A stretch of 64,000 nucleotides of DNA, from contig VIEA01000002.1 in the NCBI GenBank assembly GCA_008087055.1, positions 210,764-274,763 of the forward strand, written 5' to 3'. The notes under the pieces are model-generated. The model made no database searches. It was not told where the DNA came from and was given only the letters and a program-made list of their open reading frames with translations. Position numbers and translations under genes: made by a program. Below, in pieces: positions 9,147 through 18,423 of this stretch. Every line of letters starts with the position of its first letter. Position 1 is the stretch's first letter. Source of the DNA: Gammaproteobacteria bacterium LSUCC0096. GTDB taxonomy: Bacteria > Pseudomonadota > Gammaproteobacteria > Pseudomonadales > Litorivicinaceae.

Positions 9147-11013
9147 GGTCCTTTCAGGACTAGATCCCGTCAAACGCCGTCCAGGCATGTACACAGACAC
9201 AACCCGGCCAAATCATCTGGCACAGGAGGTGATCGATAACTCTGTCGATGAGGCGCTCGCTGGTCATGCGGATCGCATCGATGTTGTGCTCTTTGCTGAT
9301 GGGTCTGTATCTGTCAGTGACAACGGCCGTGGGATGCCTGTGGATCTCCACCCTGAAGAGGGTATTCCAGGCGTTGAGCTAATTCTTACGAAATTGCATG
9401 CAGGTGGAAAATTCTCGAACAAGAATTATCAGTTCTCGGGCGGTCTGCATGGTGTTGGTGTGAGTGTCGTGAATGCGCTATCGACAGCAGTTGACATTGA
9501 AGTGCGTCGCAATGGGAAGCGATATGACATTGGCTTTGCGAACGGTGACAAAGTCCGTGAATTGAGCGAGGCAGGCACCTGTCTAAAAAAGGAAACAGGA
9601 ACGACAGTTCGCTTTAAGCCAGATCCACAGTATTTTGATTCAGCTAATATTTCTGTCCTGCGGTTGCGACATTTGCTACGCGCAAAAGCTGTTTTGTGCT
9701 CCGGTTTGACGATTTGTTTGAATGATGAAAAAACGGGTGAATCTGAAAGCTGGTGTTTCGAGAATGGTCTGACTGATTATCTACAGTCTGAGATCGGAGA
9801 GTCTTTGGCTGTGCCAGAAACTCCATACACCGGAACATTTTCTGCCGAACATGAAGCCGTAGAGTGGGCGTTGACTTGGCTGCCCGAAGGCGGTGAATTA
9901 GTCACAGAATCATACGTAAACCTCATTCCGACTGCGCAAGGCGGGACGCACGTGAATGGTTTGAGAACGGGCTTAATGGATGCGCTACGCGAATTCTGTG
10001 AGTTCCGTAATCTGATTCCTCGAGGGCTGAAGTTGTCTCCTGATGATCTATGGGAGCGATGTGCTTACGTGCTCAGTGTCAAACTCGAAGATCCGCAATT
10101 TTCTGGCCAAACCAAAGAGCGCCTGAGTTCGCGTGAATGTGCTGTGTTTGTCAGTGGCGTTGTTCGAGATGCGTTTAGTTTGTATCTCAATTCTAATACT
10201 GCGATTGGCGATCAATTGGCAGAAATTGCAATCGCAGCAGCTCAGCGCCGTCTGAAATCACGGAAGCAAGTCGCCCGTAAAAAGGTGACTCAAGGGCCAG
10301 CGCTCCCAGGCAAACTCGCGGACTGTGCTGGAGGTGATGCACTTGCTGGAGAACTGTTTCTCGTTGAGGGTGATTCTGCTGGCGGTTCTGCGAAACAAGC
10401 GCGGGATCGCGAGTTTCAGGCGGTGATGCCGCTTCGCGGGAAGATTTTAAATACCTGGGAAGTCGAGTCGGATGAGATTCTGGCATCGCAGGAAGTTCAT
10501 GATATTGCTGTCGCGCTTGGTGTGGACCCAAGTTCTTCAGACCTCACGGGCCTTCGTTACGGTAAAGTATGCATTTTGGCTGATGCTGACAGCGATGGTC
10601 TTCATATTGCGACGCTTCTTTGCGCTTTGTTTGTGAAGCACTTTAGGCCGCTCGTTGAACAGGGTCACGTCTTTGTCGCGATGCCTCCGCTTTATCGAAT
10701 TGATGTGGGCAAAGAAGTGTTTTACGCACTCGATGACGCTGAAAAACAAGGTGTTTTGGATCGGTTAACTGCTGAAAAACGTAATGGCAAGATTAGCGTA
10801 ACGCGCTTTAAAGGCTTGGGTGAAATGAACCCGAGTCAATTGCGTGTGACGACAATGGATCCAGATACGAGGCGACTGGTGCAACTAGTTCTTGATGACT
10901 CCGAGGAATCCGCGGGTACCGATGAGGTCATGGATAAATTGCTAGGGAAGAAGCGCGCCTCGGATCGTAAGCAATGGCTCGAAGCAAGTGGCCATATGGC
11001 GGACATTGCTTAA
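9121..11013 (+). CDS. parE: DNA topoisomerase IV subunit B
   Basis: A 630-residue type IIA topoisomerase ATPase subunit, near-collinear with E. coli ParE (EVLSGLDPVKRRPGMYTD at the start, GRGMPVDIHP-like ATP-lid, SGGLHGVGVSVVNAL, TOPRIM motifs ELFLVEGDSAGGSA and LADADSDGLHI, FKGLGEMNP). With ParC it decatenates daughter chromosomes. ATG 9121 matches the family start; the in-frame ATG at 9088 lies within yqiB. parC is not in the window. Confidence 0.97.
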   Translation: MSYQAQDIEVLSGLDPVKRRPGMYTDTTRPNHLAQEVIDNSVDEALAGHADRIDVVLFADGSVSVSDNGRGMPVDLHPEEGIPGVELILTKLHAGGKFSNKNYQFSGGLHGVGVSVVNALSTAVDIEVRRNGKRYDIGFANGDKVRELSEAGTCLKKETGTTVRFKPDPQYFDSANISVLRLRHLLRAKAVLCSGLTICLNDEKTGESESWCFENGLTDYLQSEIGESLAVPETPYTGTFSAEHEAVEWALTWLPEGGELVTESYVNLIPTAQGGTHVNGLRTGLMDALREFCEFRNLIPRGLKLSPDDLWERCAYVLSVKLEDPQFSGQTKERLSSRECAVFVSGVVRDAFSLYLNSNTAIGDQLAEIAIAAAQRRLKSRKQVARKKVTQGPALPGKLADCAGGDALAGELFLVEGDSAGGSAKQARDREFQAVMPLRGKILNTWEVESDEILASQEVHDIAVALGVDPSSSDLTGLRYGKVCILADADSDGLHIATLLCALFVKHFRPLVEQGHVFVAMPPLYRIDVGKEVFYALDDAEKQGVLDRLTAEKRNGKISVTRFKGLGEMNPSQLRVTTMDPDTRRLVQLVLDDSEESAGTDEVMDKLLGKKRASDRKQWLEASGHMADIA

Positions 11014-11079
11014 TCTCCTTGAAATTTCAGTTAATTTCTCTAAGATGCCGCGTCCCTAAACTCTTTTGAGGGCTCGGCA

Positions 11080-12237
11080 TTGATCAACGTATTACCGCGC
11101 GAATCCGCATCAACTTGGCTCGATTTGGTTGAGACCACTCCTTCGTTGGTGTTTGATCCAGAGATCTGTCGTCGACAGTGGCGTGATCTGTCGAGTGCAC
11201 TTCCTGGCGTCACTTTGTATTACGCGGTGAAATCAAACCCCTACCCAGGCCTTTTGCAGACCATTGCTACTGAGGGCGGATGTTTTGATGTGGCGAGTGC
11301 TGCTGAAATCAAAATGTTGGAGCATGAGGGCGTTCATGCATCTCGTATGATCCATACCCATCCGATCAAAACGGACGCAGAGATTGAAAAGGCAGTTGCT
11401 GCCGGCGTTACGACGTTTGTGGTTGATAACGTGGATGAGCTCTGGAAATTGATTCCTTATCGACACTCGATTCGAGTCATGTTGCGGTTGTCTTTCATTG
11501 CGCCAGATGCGCCGATTGATTTAAGCCGTAAATTTGGGGCGCCACAGCAAGATGCGCTTAGTATTTTGGATGTGGCCAATGACTCGGGTATTTGTGTTGA
11601 TGGTTTGTGTTTCCATGTGGGATCTCAGGCTGCAACTGCCAATACGCATGCAGAGGCTCTCGGGGTGTGTTTGGACTTATGTGAGCAGATCAAAAATGAG
11701 GGTCTTCCTGAGATTTGTCGGATTGATATCGGCGGCGGTTTTCCAGCGCATTACACAGGGGAGTCGATCGATCTCGATGCATTTTGCAAGCCGATTCGTG
11801 ACGTTTTAGAGCGAGTTCCCGAGCAGCTTGAGATTCTGGCAGAACCTGGTCGTGTGATTTCGGCACCATCGATGGCCTTGGTTTGCAAGGTTGTTGGTCG
11901 TGCAAAGCGTCGTGATGGTTGGTGGTTCTATTTAGATGACGGCGTCTATGGCGCGCAGTCTGGACGTCTATTTGATGGAATGCAGTATCGAATGTCGGTT
12001 TTTACAGCGAGTGATGAACTGTCTCCGTGCGTATTTGCTGGACCAACGTGCGATTCAATTGATGAACTGGGTCGTTATCCCGAATTTCCGATTCTCAACA
12101 TGAACGATGTCATCGTTTTCCATGAGATGGGTGCATACACCCTAGCGAGTGCAACACAGTTTAACGGAATCGCACCACCGGCAGTCGTTACGCGAGCTCT
12201 GCCCGAACTGCTCAAAGGATATGGGCATTCAGTATGA
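11080..12237 (+). CDS. Fold-III PLP-dependent ornithine/lysine decarboxylase
   Basis: A 385-residue alanine-racemase-fold decarboxylase of the eukaryotic-ODC-like group. Visible: PLP lysine Lys51 (YYAVKSNPYP), the FDVASAAEI segment, HVGSQ, glycine loop IDIGGGFP, EPGR and the catalytic Cys in AGPTCDSIDEL. It would decarboxylate ornithine or lysine to putrescine or cadaverine; specificity cannot be read from the sequence. The start is TTG at 11080. It overlaps the following sugar kinase by four bases, an unusual operon partner. Confidence 0.88.
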   Translation: MINVLPRESASTWLDLVETTPSLVFDPEICRRQWRDLSSALPGVTLYYAVKSNPYPGLLQTIATEGGCFDVASAAEIKMLEHEGVHASRMIHTHPIKTDAEIEKAVAAGVTTFVVDNVDELWKLIPYRHSIRVMLRLSFIAPDAPIDLSRKFGAPQQDALSILDVANDSGICVDGLCFHVGSQAATANTHAEALGVCLDLCEQIKNEGLPEICRIDIGGGFPAHYTGESIDLDAFCKPIRDVLERVPEQLEILAEPGRVISAPSMALVCKVVGRAKRRDGWWFYLDDGVYGAQSGRLFDGMQYRMSVFTASDELSPCVFAGPTCDSIDELGRYPEFPILNMNDVIVFHEMGAYTLASATQFNGIAPPAVVTRALPELLKGYGHSV

Positions 12238-13094
12238 GTTTGATTGCACTGGTTGATGGAGGCGGCACCAAAACGCGGGTTCGGTTTCTCAATCAGGCAG
12301 ATCAAGTAGTGATAGCTGAGGTTGTCACGGGCCCTTCTAATCTTGGCCTTGGAGCCGATACGTGTTGGAATCAAATTAGAGAGGCTGCTGATCTGGCTGG
12401 CCTATCGATTCCGGTGAAATGTGTTGCTGGTATGGCTGGCTGTGAGTACCTCGAAGAGCGTTCTGAATTTTTATCAAATGCGCCCTGTGAAACGCTTCTC
12501 GTTTCTGACCGTGATTCTGGTCTTTTCGGAGCGCACCTCGGAGGACCCGGTGGATGCTTAACGGTTGGCACGGGTGTCGCGTTTGCGTGGTTAGCTGAGT
12601 CAGGTCAGCTCTCACGGCGTGGTGGCTTTGGGTTTGTGCTCGGAGATCAAGGTGGCGGTGCTTGGATCGGTTGGCGGGCATTGCAGGAGCTTGTGCGCCT
12701 TGAGGATAGGGATGGCCTCGATCAATCGCATCGTCGTTTGATTGCTCAACTCGGTATCGGTGAATCGGTGAGTCACTGGATGCAATTTGCAAACGCTGCG
12801 GGACCTCGCGCATTTGCATCGCTAGCAAAAGCGGTTGTGGATTCTGAAGAGCAGGTGCCTTTGAGTCGTCAAATACTTGCTGAGGGCTTATTGGAGTTGG
12901 CCCATGTGATTCAAGATTTCCCAAAACATCTGCCAATCGCGCTCGTTGGTGGTTTGTCAGCTGTGTATGCGCCTCGAATCCTCAATCTAGGCTATCGAGT
13001 GATTGAACCTCAGGGTGATGCGCTTGATGGTCTGGCATATATCGATCAACATCTTCCTGAACTAGCAGTTGAGCATTGGACATCGTATGCCTGA
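12234..13094 (+). CDS. N-acetylglucosamine/glucosamine kinase, BadF/BadG/BcrA/BcrD ATPase family
   Basis: A 286-residue ASKHA-fold kinase: phosphate 1 motif LVDGGGTKTRVRF at the N-terminus, GGCLTVGTGVAFAW (phosphate 2) around residue 105 and the GDQGGGAWIG stretch typical of the GlcNAc kinase-like BadF group. It overlaps nagA, which deacetylates GlcNAc-6-phosphate, so the inferred job is cytoplasmic phosphorylation of GlcNAc (or GlcN) from chitin or peptidoglycan turnover. ATG overlaps the decarboxylase stop. Confidence 0.85.
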   Translation: MSLIALVDGGGTKTRVRFLNQADQVVIAEVVTGPSNLGLGADTCWNQIREAADLAGLSIPVKCVAGMAGCEYLEERSEFLSNAPCETLLVSDRDSGLFGAHLGGPGGCLTVGTGVAFAWLAESGQLSRRGGFGFVLGDQGGGAWIGWRALQELVRLEDRDGLDQSHRRLIAQLGIGESVSHWMQFANAAGPRAFASLAKAVVDSEEQVPLSRQILAEGLLELAHVIQDFPKHLPIALVGGLSAVYAPRILNLGYRVIEPQGDALDGLAYIDQHLPELAVEHWTSYA

Positions 13095-14172
13095 ATTATC
13101 CGGCCATATTGCGACCCCCGAAGGTCTGATTGAGGGAACGGTTCAATTTGGAACAACGATTGAATTAGTGTCTGAATTGGCCCAAGTGGACGATAGGATC
13201 ATTCTCCCAGGGATTATCGATTGCCATATTCACGGTGGTGGTGGTGGTGATGTGATGGATGGGGTCACTGGAATTCGGACGCTCGCGCGAACACATGCTG
13301 AATTTGGTTTAACGGGCTTTTTAGCAACGACTGTGACAGCAGATGATGCATCCATTGAGCGCGTGTTAGAAGCTGCACAGGTTGTGATGCAGTCGCGTGA
13401 ACGCTGTGAAGCTCGGTGTCTTGGCGTCCATTTAGAAGGCCCCTTTTTGAGTGAAGGAAAGCTCGGCGCTCAACCGCCGCTGACACGGCCAGTCGATGCG
13501 AACAAAGTTCGGTTATGGTTTAAGTCTGGTGTTGTCCGCGTGATGACTTATGCGCCAGAACAAGATCCAGAGGACATCCTGCCTTCACTCGCTGAAGAAT
13601 TTAATGTGAGGCTTCAGGTAGGGCATTCGGGGTGCGACTATCAGCGTATCTGCAGGCTTCTTGAGCATGGTGTGGGTGTGACACATCTCTATAACGCCAT
13701 GACTGGTGTCCACCATCGCAGTCCCGGGGTTGCGCAAGCTGCTCTGTTAACCGCTGAATATTCAGAAATCATTTGCGATGGAGTTCATGTGACAGAACCA
13801 TCGTTTCAGCTGGCAAGAGAACATATTCCCCAGCTTTACTCGGTAACTGATTCCACCTCGGCCGCAGGGATGCCTGATGGTGAGTATCAACTTGGTACGC
13901 ATCGCGTATTTAAACAAGATGATGTTGTGTGTTTAGATGATGGAACACTCGCGGGAAGTGCTGCAACTGCTTCCGTCACTGTGAAAACTTTAAGACAGTT
14001 CGGATTGGACTGGCTTGAAATAGCGGCTATGACGAGCATGCGCCCCGCATTGTGGCTAGGATTAACAAATCAGGGAGCTATCGCCACCGGATCGGTCGCG
14101 GATTTTGTGACCTTTCGAGATGAAGCGTTGGAGTCTGTCTGGCTCGACGGACAGTTGATATTTAAGGTTTGA
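13087..14172 (+). CDS. nagA: N-acetylglucosamine-6-phosphate deacetylase
   Basis: About 361 residues, amidohydrolase superfamily. Seen: HIHG metal site (IDCHIHGGGGGD), LEGPFLS, VGHSGCDY, THLYNAMTG, ICDGVHV and the catalytic Asp in VTDSTSAAGMPDG. It produces GlcN-6-phosphate from GlcNAc-6-phosphate in the cytoplasm. I chose ATG 13087; a TTG at 13069 is also in frame. It overlaps the kinase end by eight bases, forming a two-step amino-sugar module. No nagB is in the window. Confidence 0.93.
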   Translation: MPELSGHIATPEGLIEGTVQFGTTIELVSELAQVDDRIILPGIIDCHIHGGGGGDVMDGVTGIRTLARTHAEFGLTGFLATTVTADDASIERVLEAAQVVMQSRERCEARCLGVHLEGPFLSEGKLGAQPPLTRPVDANKVRLWFKSGVVRVMTYAPEQDPEDILPSLAEEFNVRLQVGHSGCDYQRICRLLEHGVGVTHLYNAMTGVHHRSPGVAQAALLTAEYSEIICDGVHVTEPSFQLAREHIPQLYSVTDSTSAAGMPDGEYQLGTHRVFKQDDVVCLDDGTLAGSAATASVTVKTLRQFGLDWLEIAAMTSMRPALWLGLTNQGAIATGSVADFVTFRDEALESVWLDGQLIFKV

Positions 14173-14238
14173 CAACTGGGGGCGACAATAGCGCTTGGTT
14201 GATGTTCAATAATAGTATTCAAAAAGAAAGGGTTTAAC

Positions 14239-14640
14239 ATGCGACTACTCATCATTCTCCTCGCGTCTTTCAGTCTGACGGCTTGCTCAATGATTCCCGA
14301 ATCATGGAAATTTGAGACGGATTTTTGGACTTCAGAAGAAGAATCTGTGGCGACTGAGCCTGCTGAAAAAGTAGAACCAGCTAAGGAAATCGTTCTTGAA
14401 CTTGATGCCAATCAACTCGCGAAAGTTGAAGTCGGTCAAACCAAGAGTGAGGTACTTGAGATCCTTGGGCCATCAGCTAATGTTGATGATGGAGAGACTT
14501 TGGCAGATCACTATGTCAAAGGCGGCGAGGTGTATGACGTGCTGTACTTCCGGGCGAAGGTGGACGGTGTTGAAGATATTCGCGCCCTGCTATTCAAAGC
14601 TGATCAATTGATTGGTATTGGCTGGTCGGAAGTCAATTAA
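14239..14640 (+). CDS. Outer-membrane-type lipoprotein with SmpA/DUF3192-like domain
   Basis: A 133-residue lipoprotein: MRLLIILLASFSLTACSM has a clear lipobox (LTAC). After an acidic linker (residues 35-53), the part from ELDANQLAKVEVGQTKSEVLEILG to the end resembles the small beta-rich SmpA/OmlA or DUF3192 fold (the VGQTKSEVLEILG segment is the BamE-like signature). AAGGG lies upstream of the ATG. The domain assignment is by pattern only and the function is unknown. Confidence 0.75.
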   Translation: MRLLIILLASFSLTACSMIPESWKFETDFWTSEEESVATEPAEKVEPAKEIVLELDANQLAKVEVGQTKSEVLEILGPSANVDDGETLADHYVKGGEVYDVLYFRAKVDGVEDIRALLFKADQLIGIGWSEVN

Positions 14641-14654
14641 TTACCTCTAAATCT

Positions 14655-14675
14655 AAATGCGAATGTATTGCATTT
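14655..14675 (+). promoter_or_regulatory. Predicted Fur box upstream of fbpA
   Basis: A 21-base element AAATGC...GCATTT (six-base perfect arms, nine-base centre) matches about 15 of 21 positions of the palindromic Fur consensus. It lies 49 bases before the fbpA start. A possible sigma70 pair (TTGCAT 14668-14673, 17 bases, TAATCT 14691-14696) overlaps it. Iron-dependent repression of fbpABC is the expected consequence; this is inference. Confidence 0.6.
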
Positions 14676-14689
14676 AAGTTTGCATAGTA

Positions 14690-14724
14690 TTAATCTCTCC
14701 CTATCGAATATCAGGAGAGATTAA
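14690..14724 (+). promoter_or_regulatory. Perfect inverted repeat covering the fbpA Shine-Dalgarno
   Basis: Arms TTAATCTCTCC (14690-14700) and GGAGAGATTAA (14714-14724) are perfectly complementary over 11 bases with a 13-base loop. The right arm contains the entire ribosome binding site (GGAGAG) and the A of the fbpA ATG. If the transcript starts upstream of 14690, the mRNA could hide the start site in a stem; otherwise it could be a protein operator. Confidence 0.6.
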
Positions 14725-15737
14725 TGCGTACCCCACAGATCCTAACGACTATTATTGCCGCCGCTTTCGCTGGGCACGTTTTCGCTGCAGAAGTAAACGT
14801 GTACTCAGCGCGTCAAGACTCACTAATTGTTCCTCTTCTTGACCGCTTTAGTGAGCAGACCGGCATAGAAGTCAATCTAATCACTGGAAAGGCCAATGCG
14901 TTGTTGTCACGGATTCAAGCCGAGGGGGCCGCAACACCTGCCGATGTATTAGTCACTGTTGATGCTGGAAATTTGCATCGAGCGAAAGAGGCAGGGGTGC
15001 TTGCAGCAATCGACAGTGCGACGTTGTCAGATAAAATCCCAACAAACCTTCGAGACACTGACAATGAATGGTTTGGTTTGACGGTCCGATCGCGTCCCAT
15101 TTTTTATGCGAAAGATCGCGTCAATCCATCAGAGCTATCTACATATGAGGCATTAACTGATTCGCAGTGGAAGAGCCGTATTTGCATTCGTTCCTCGAGC
15201 AACATCTACAACCAGTCATTGGTCGCTTCAATGATTCAAGCCAACGGCTCAGACAAAACGCTTCAGTGGGCAGAGGGTCTAGTATCTAACCTGGCGCGTA
15301 AGCCAACAGGTGGGGATACTGATCAGCTGCGTGCGGTCGCTGCTGGACAGTGCGATCTCGCGATTGCAAACACATATTATTTTGGCCGGTTGATTGATTC
15401 CAAGAAGCCGGAAGATCGGAAAGTTGTTGAAAAATTGGGTGTATTTTGGCCTAACCAAACTGGCCGAGGTGCACACATTAACGTCTCTGGTATGGGTGTG
15501 ACTAAGCATGCCAAAAATCGCGCTGAAGCTATACAACTCTTAGAATTTATGGTGTCTGACGATGCACAAGCCTACTATGCGGAAATCAACCATGAATACC
15601 CAGTTGTGAAGGGTGTGTCCTCGTCGCCGACTATTGCCTCATTGGGTGAATTCAAATCGGACGCCTTGAATTTGAGCACCTTGGGTGTCAATAACAAAGA
15701 TGCCGTTAAACTAATGGATCGCGCCGGTTGGCAATAA
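14724..15737 (+). CDS. fbpA: Ferric iron ABC transporter, periplasmic binding protein
   Basis: A 337-residue exported binding protein (signal peptide to about residue 22, ...HVFAAEVNVYS). It resembles FbpA/IdiA/FutA: EVNVYSARQDSLIVPLLDRF, ADVLVTVDAGNLHRA, and the tyrosine pair region IANTYYFGRL that coordinates Fe(III) in the family. It delivers ferric ions to the FbpBC transporter. A strong GGAGAG precedes the ATG, inside an inverted repeat. The Fur-like box upstream fits iron control. Confidence 0.93.
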   Translation: MRTPQILTTIIAAAFAGHVFAAEVNVYSARQDSLIVPLLDRFSEQTGIEVNLITGKANALLSRIQAEGAATPADVLVTVDAGNLHRAKEAGVLAAIDSATLSDKIPTNLRDTDNEWFGLTVRSRPIFYAKDRVNPSELSTYEALTDSQWKSRICIRSSSNIYNQSLVASMIQANGSDKTLQWAEGLVSNLARKPTGGDTDQLRAVAAGQCDLAIANTYYFGRLIDSKKPEDRKVVEKLGVFWPNQTGRGAHINVSGMGVTKHAKNRAEAIQLLEFMVSDDAQAYYAEINHEYPVVKGVSSSPTIASLGEFKSDALNLSTLGVNNKDAVKLMDRAGWQ

Positions 15738-17374
15738 CCTCAAGTCTTCAACCAGTTCGTTGGGTGTTCAGTCGACTCAACGGACTGCTTTTAACCACTT
15801 CCATAGCCGCACTTTGTGTGGCTTTACCCGTTTTGGTGGTTGTCAGTTTTGTACTGACAGGTGTCTCCGATGCATGGGCTCACCTACTCGATACCCTACT
15901 TGCGCGATATGCAATGAACTCCCTGTTGCTTTCGGTGTTGGTTGCCATCGGTGTCGTCAGTCTTGGTGTGCCTGCCGCTTGGATCATTTCTTTTTATCGC
16001 TTTAAGGGCCGAGGTGTTATGTCATGGCTTTTATTGCTGCCGATGGCATACCCCGCTTATATCCTTGCTTATACCTACACTGGGCTGTTCGATTTTAGTG
16101 GGCCAGTGCTCACATTGTTACGAGATGTGAATGCGCCGCAGTGGGTTATGGATCCGATGCTGAATATTCGTTCGTTACCGGGCGCAGCCATGATGTTGAG
16201 TCTTGTCCTATATCCCTATGTTTACTTGCTTGCACGAGCTGCTTTTATAGAGCAGTCAGCCAATTTGATGGAGGCTGCCTACACGCTTGGGCAAAGCCGC
16301 TGGCGAGTGTTTACTCGGATTGTCATCCCAATGGCACGTCCAGCGATCGCTGCAGGCACACTGTTAGCGATTATGGAAACCTTGGCCGACTTTGGGACGG
16401 TTCAGTTCTTCGGTGTCCAAACGTTCACCACTGGGATCGTTCGTACCTACTACGGATTCGGTGATACGGTTGGTGCCGCTCAATTGAGCACATTGCTTTT
16501 GGGCTGTGTCTTTTTTCTCGTGATATTCGAAAAGGCGTCTCGCAGTAAAGTTCGCTATTACTCGGATAGGCTCCGGAAGCTCAATCAAACCAGTGTGACG
16601 TTAACAGGATGGAGACAGTTGGTCGCTCAAATATTATGTCTATTGCCTGTCGTCTTTGGTTTCTTATTGCCGACAGCAATTCTCAGTTACTGGGCGCTGC
16701 TCTTTGCTGAGTTGCAGTCAATGTGGAGTCTGATCGCAAATAGTTTCTTTTTGGCGGGGTTCGCATCTCTCTTCATCGTGATGGTGGCGTTGGTTATTTG
16801 TTACGCAAATCGTTTATATCCCTCGCGGTGGCTCAATCACACAACGACCTTTGTTGGACTCGGTTATGCGCTTCCTGGCGTTGTCGTTGCAATTGGGGTG
16901 TTGATTCCATTTGGTGCGCTTGACCGTTTGATTTCGGGGGCGCTTGCGCCCTTTGGCGTCAACCCGTCACTCTGGTTATCAGGTACTTTGTTTGCCCTGG
17001 TATTTGCATACCTTGTGCGATTTTTAACTGTGGCAACCGGAAACCTCACCAGCGGCCTTTCGCGCGTTCGCCCTAGTATTGATCAAAGTGGTCGTCTGTT
17101 GGGGCTCAATCAATTTGGCGTTATTTCAAAACTGCACGTACCTTTAATTCGTGGGTCTGTGTTCACTGCACTATTGGTGTGTTTTGTTGATATCTTAAAA
17201 GAGCTTCCAGCCACTCTTATTTTGCGTCCGTTTGATTTTAATACGCTGGCTGTGAAGGCATATGAGCTCGCTGGGGACGAACGCTTGATTGATGCATCAG
17301 TGCCCTCAATCTTAATCGTGCTCGTTGGGCTCGTCCCCGTGATTTGGCTTAACCGTTCAGTAACTCAGGAATAA
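15728..17374 (+). CDS. fbpB: Ferric iron ABC transporter, fused permease
   Basis: A 548-residue inner-membrane protein consisting of two homologous permease halves with about 12 membrane segments; each half has an EAA-type loop (EAAYTLGQSRWRVFTRIVIPMARP in the first, split here as a long motif around residues 180-205). Two-domain permeases are typical for FbpB. The start is a TTG at 15728 inside the end of fbpA (10-base overlap), so it is probably translated by coupling. Confidence 0.92.
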   Translation: MAITSSLQPVRWVFSRLNGLLLTTSIAALCVALPVLVVVSFVLTGVSDAWAHLLDTLLARYAMNSLLLSVLVAIGVVSLGVPAAWIISFYRFKGRGVMSWLLLLPMAYPAYILAYTYTGLFDFSGPVLTLLRDVNAPQWVMDPMLNIRSLPGAAMMLSLVLYPYVYLLARAAFIEQSANLMEAAYTLGQSRWRVFTRIVIPMARPAIAAGTLLAIMETLADFGTVQFFGVQTFTTGIVRTYYGFGDTVGAAQLSTLLLGCVFFLVIFEKASRSKVRYYSDRLRKLNQTSVTLTGWRQLVAQILCLLPVVFGFLLPTAILSYWALLFAELQSMWSLIANSFFLAGFASLFIVMVALVICYANRLYPSRWLNHTTTFVGLGYALPGVVVAIGVLIPFGALDRLISGALAPFGVNPSLWLSGTLFALVFAYLVRFLTVATGNLTSGLSRVRPSIDQSGRLLGLNQFGVISKLHVPLIRGSVFTALLVCFVDILKELPATLILRPFDFNTLAVKAYELAGDERLIDASVPSILIVLVGLVPVIWLNRSVTQE

Positions 17375-17376
17375 TT

Positions 17377-18423
17377 GTGGAAACAGCGGCTTTAATGATT
17401 CGAAACATTCGGCTGTCCTATCAGGATGGCATGATTGTCGACGACTTTTCTTTAAGCCTAAAGCCCCAAGAACTTGGCTGTTTGTTAGGACCGAGTGGGT
17501 GTGGAAAATCGACATTATTACGTGCGATTGCAGGATTTCAGGAATTGAATTCGGGTGAAATTTGGTTGGACAACGCGTTGCTGTCGACCGCGCGTCATCG
17601 GGTAGTACCTGAACTTCGTGGTGTTGGCATGGTCTTTCAAGACATCGCGCTATTCCCGCATCTAACCGTTGCACAGAATATTGCCTTCGGTTTAACGGAT
17701 TGGACCGAAGAAAGCCAGGCTAAACGAATTGCTGAGTTGCTTGAATTGATCGATCTCGCCGGACTCAATCAGCGCTATCCACATGAGCTCTCAGGTGGAC
17801 AACAGCAGCGCGTCGCATTGGCGCGAGCGATGGCGCCGAAGCCAAAGTTATTACTACTGGACGAACCGTTCTCGGGCCTTGATACAGAGCTCAGAGGCCG
17901 TCTTGCCAGTGAAGTACGAACGATTCTCAAGAGTGATGGGATTTGCTCGTTGTTGGTTACTCATGATCAGCGAGAAGCTTTTGATTTTGCTGATCGAATT
18001 GCTGTTATGCATGACGGGCATATTTGCCAATTCGATACACCATTTAATCTGTACCATGAGCCAATGAGCCCATTTGTGGCTCATTTTGTCGGGCCTGGTG
18101 AAATGATTGATGCACGAGTTGAAGGCCCTCGCTCAGTTTCGAGTCCACTTGGGGTTCTGACAAACGATGCGACTCTTGATTTTCCCGTTGGTTCAGATGT
18201 GCAAATCTTCTTACGACCTGACGATTTAATCCATGACGATGATTCAAGCTATCAGGCTACGCTGGTCGGAAAGCACTTTCGAGGTGCGCACCATTTATAC
18301 GAAGTGAAGCTTGATAACGGCGTTGTACTCGGGTGTTTTGCGCCGTCACACCACAATCATGCGATTGGTGAGCGTATAGGTGTCAGTCTTGATATTGAAC
18401 ATTTGGTGGTCTTTCCAAAATGA
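17377..18423 (+). CDS. fbpC: Ferric iron ABC transporter, ATP-binding protein
   Basis: A 348-residue ABC ATPase: Walker A GPSGCGKST, Q-loop VFQDIALFPHL, signature LSGGQQQR, Walker B LLLLDEPF and switch His in VTHDQ. A C-terminal regulatory (TOBE-like) part of about 110 residues is present, as in FbpC/PotA-type ATPases. GTG start three bases after fbpB; ATG 17395 is an alternative. It powers iron uptake with FbpAB. Confidence 0.94.
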   Translation: METAALMIRNIRLSYQDGMIVDDFSLSLKPQELGCLLGPSGCGKSTLLRAIAGFQELNSGEIWLDNALLSTARHRVVPELRGVGMVFQDIALFPHLTVAQNIAFGLTDWTEESQAKRIAELLELIDLAGLNQRYPHELSGGQQQRVALARAMAPKPKLLLLDEPFSGLDTELRGRLASEVRTILKSDGICSLLVTHDQREAFDFADRIAVMHDGHICQFDTPFNLYHEPMSPFVAHFVGPGEMIDARVEGPRSVSSPLGVLTNDATLDFPVGSDVQIFLRPDDLIHDDDSSYQATLVGKHFRGAHHLYEVKLDNGVVLGCFAPSHHNHAIGERIGVSLDIEHLVVFPK

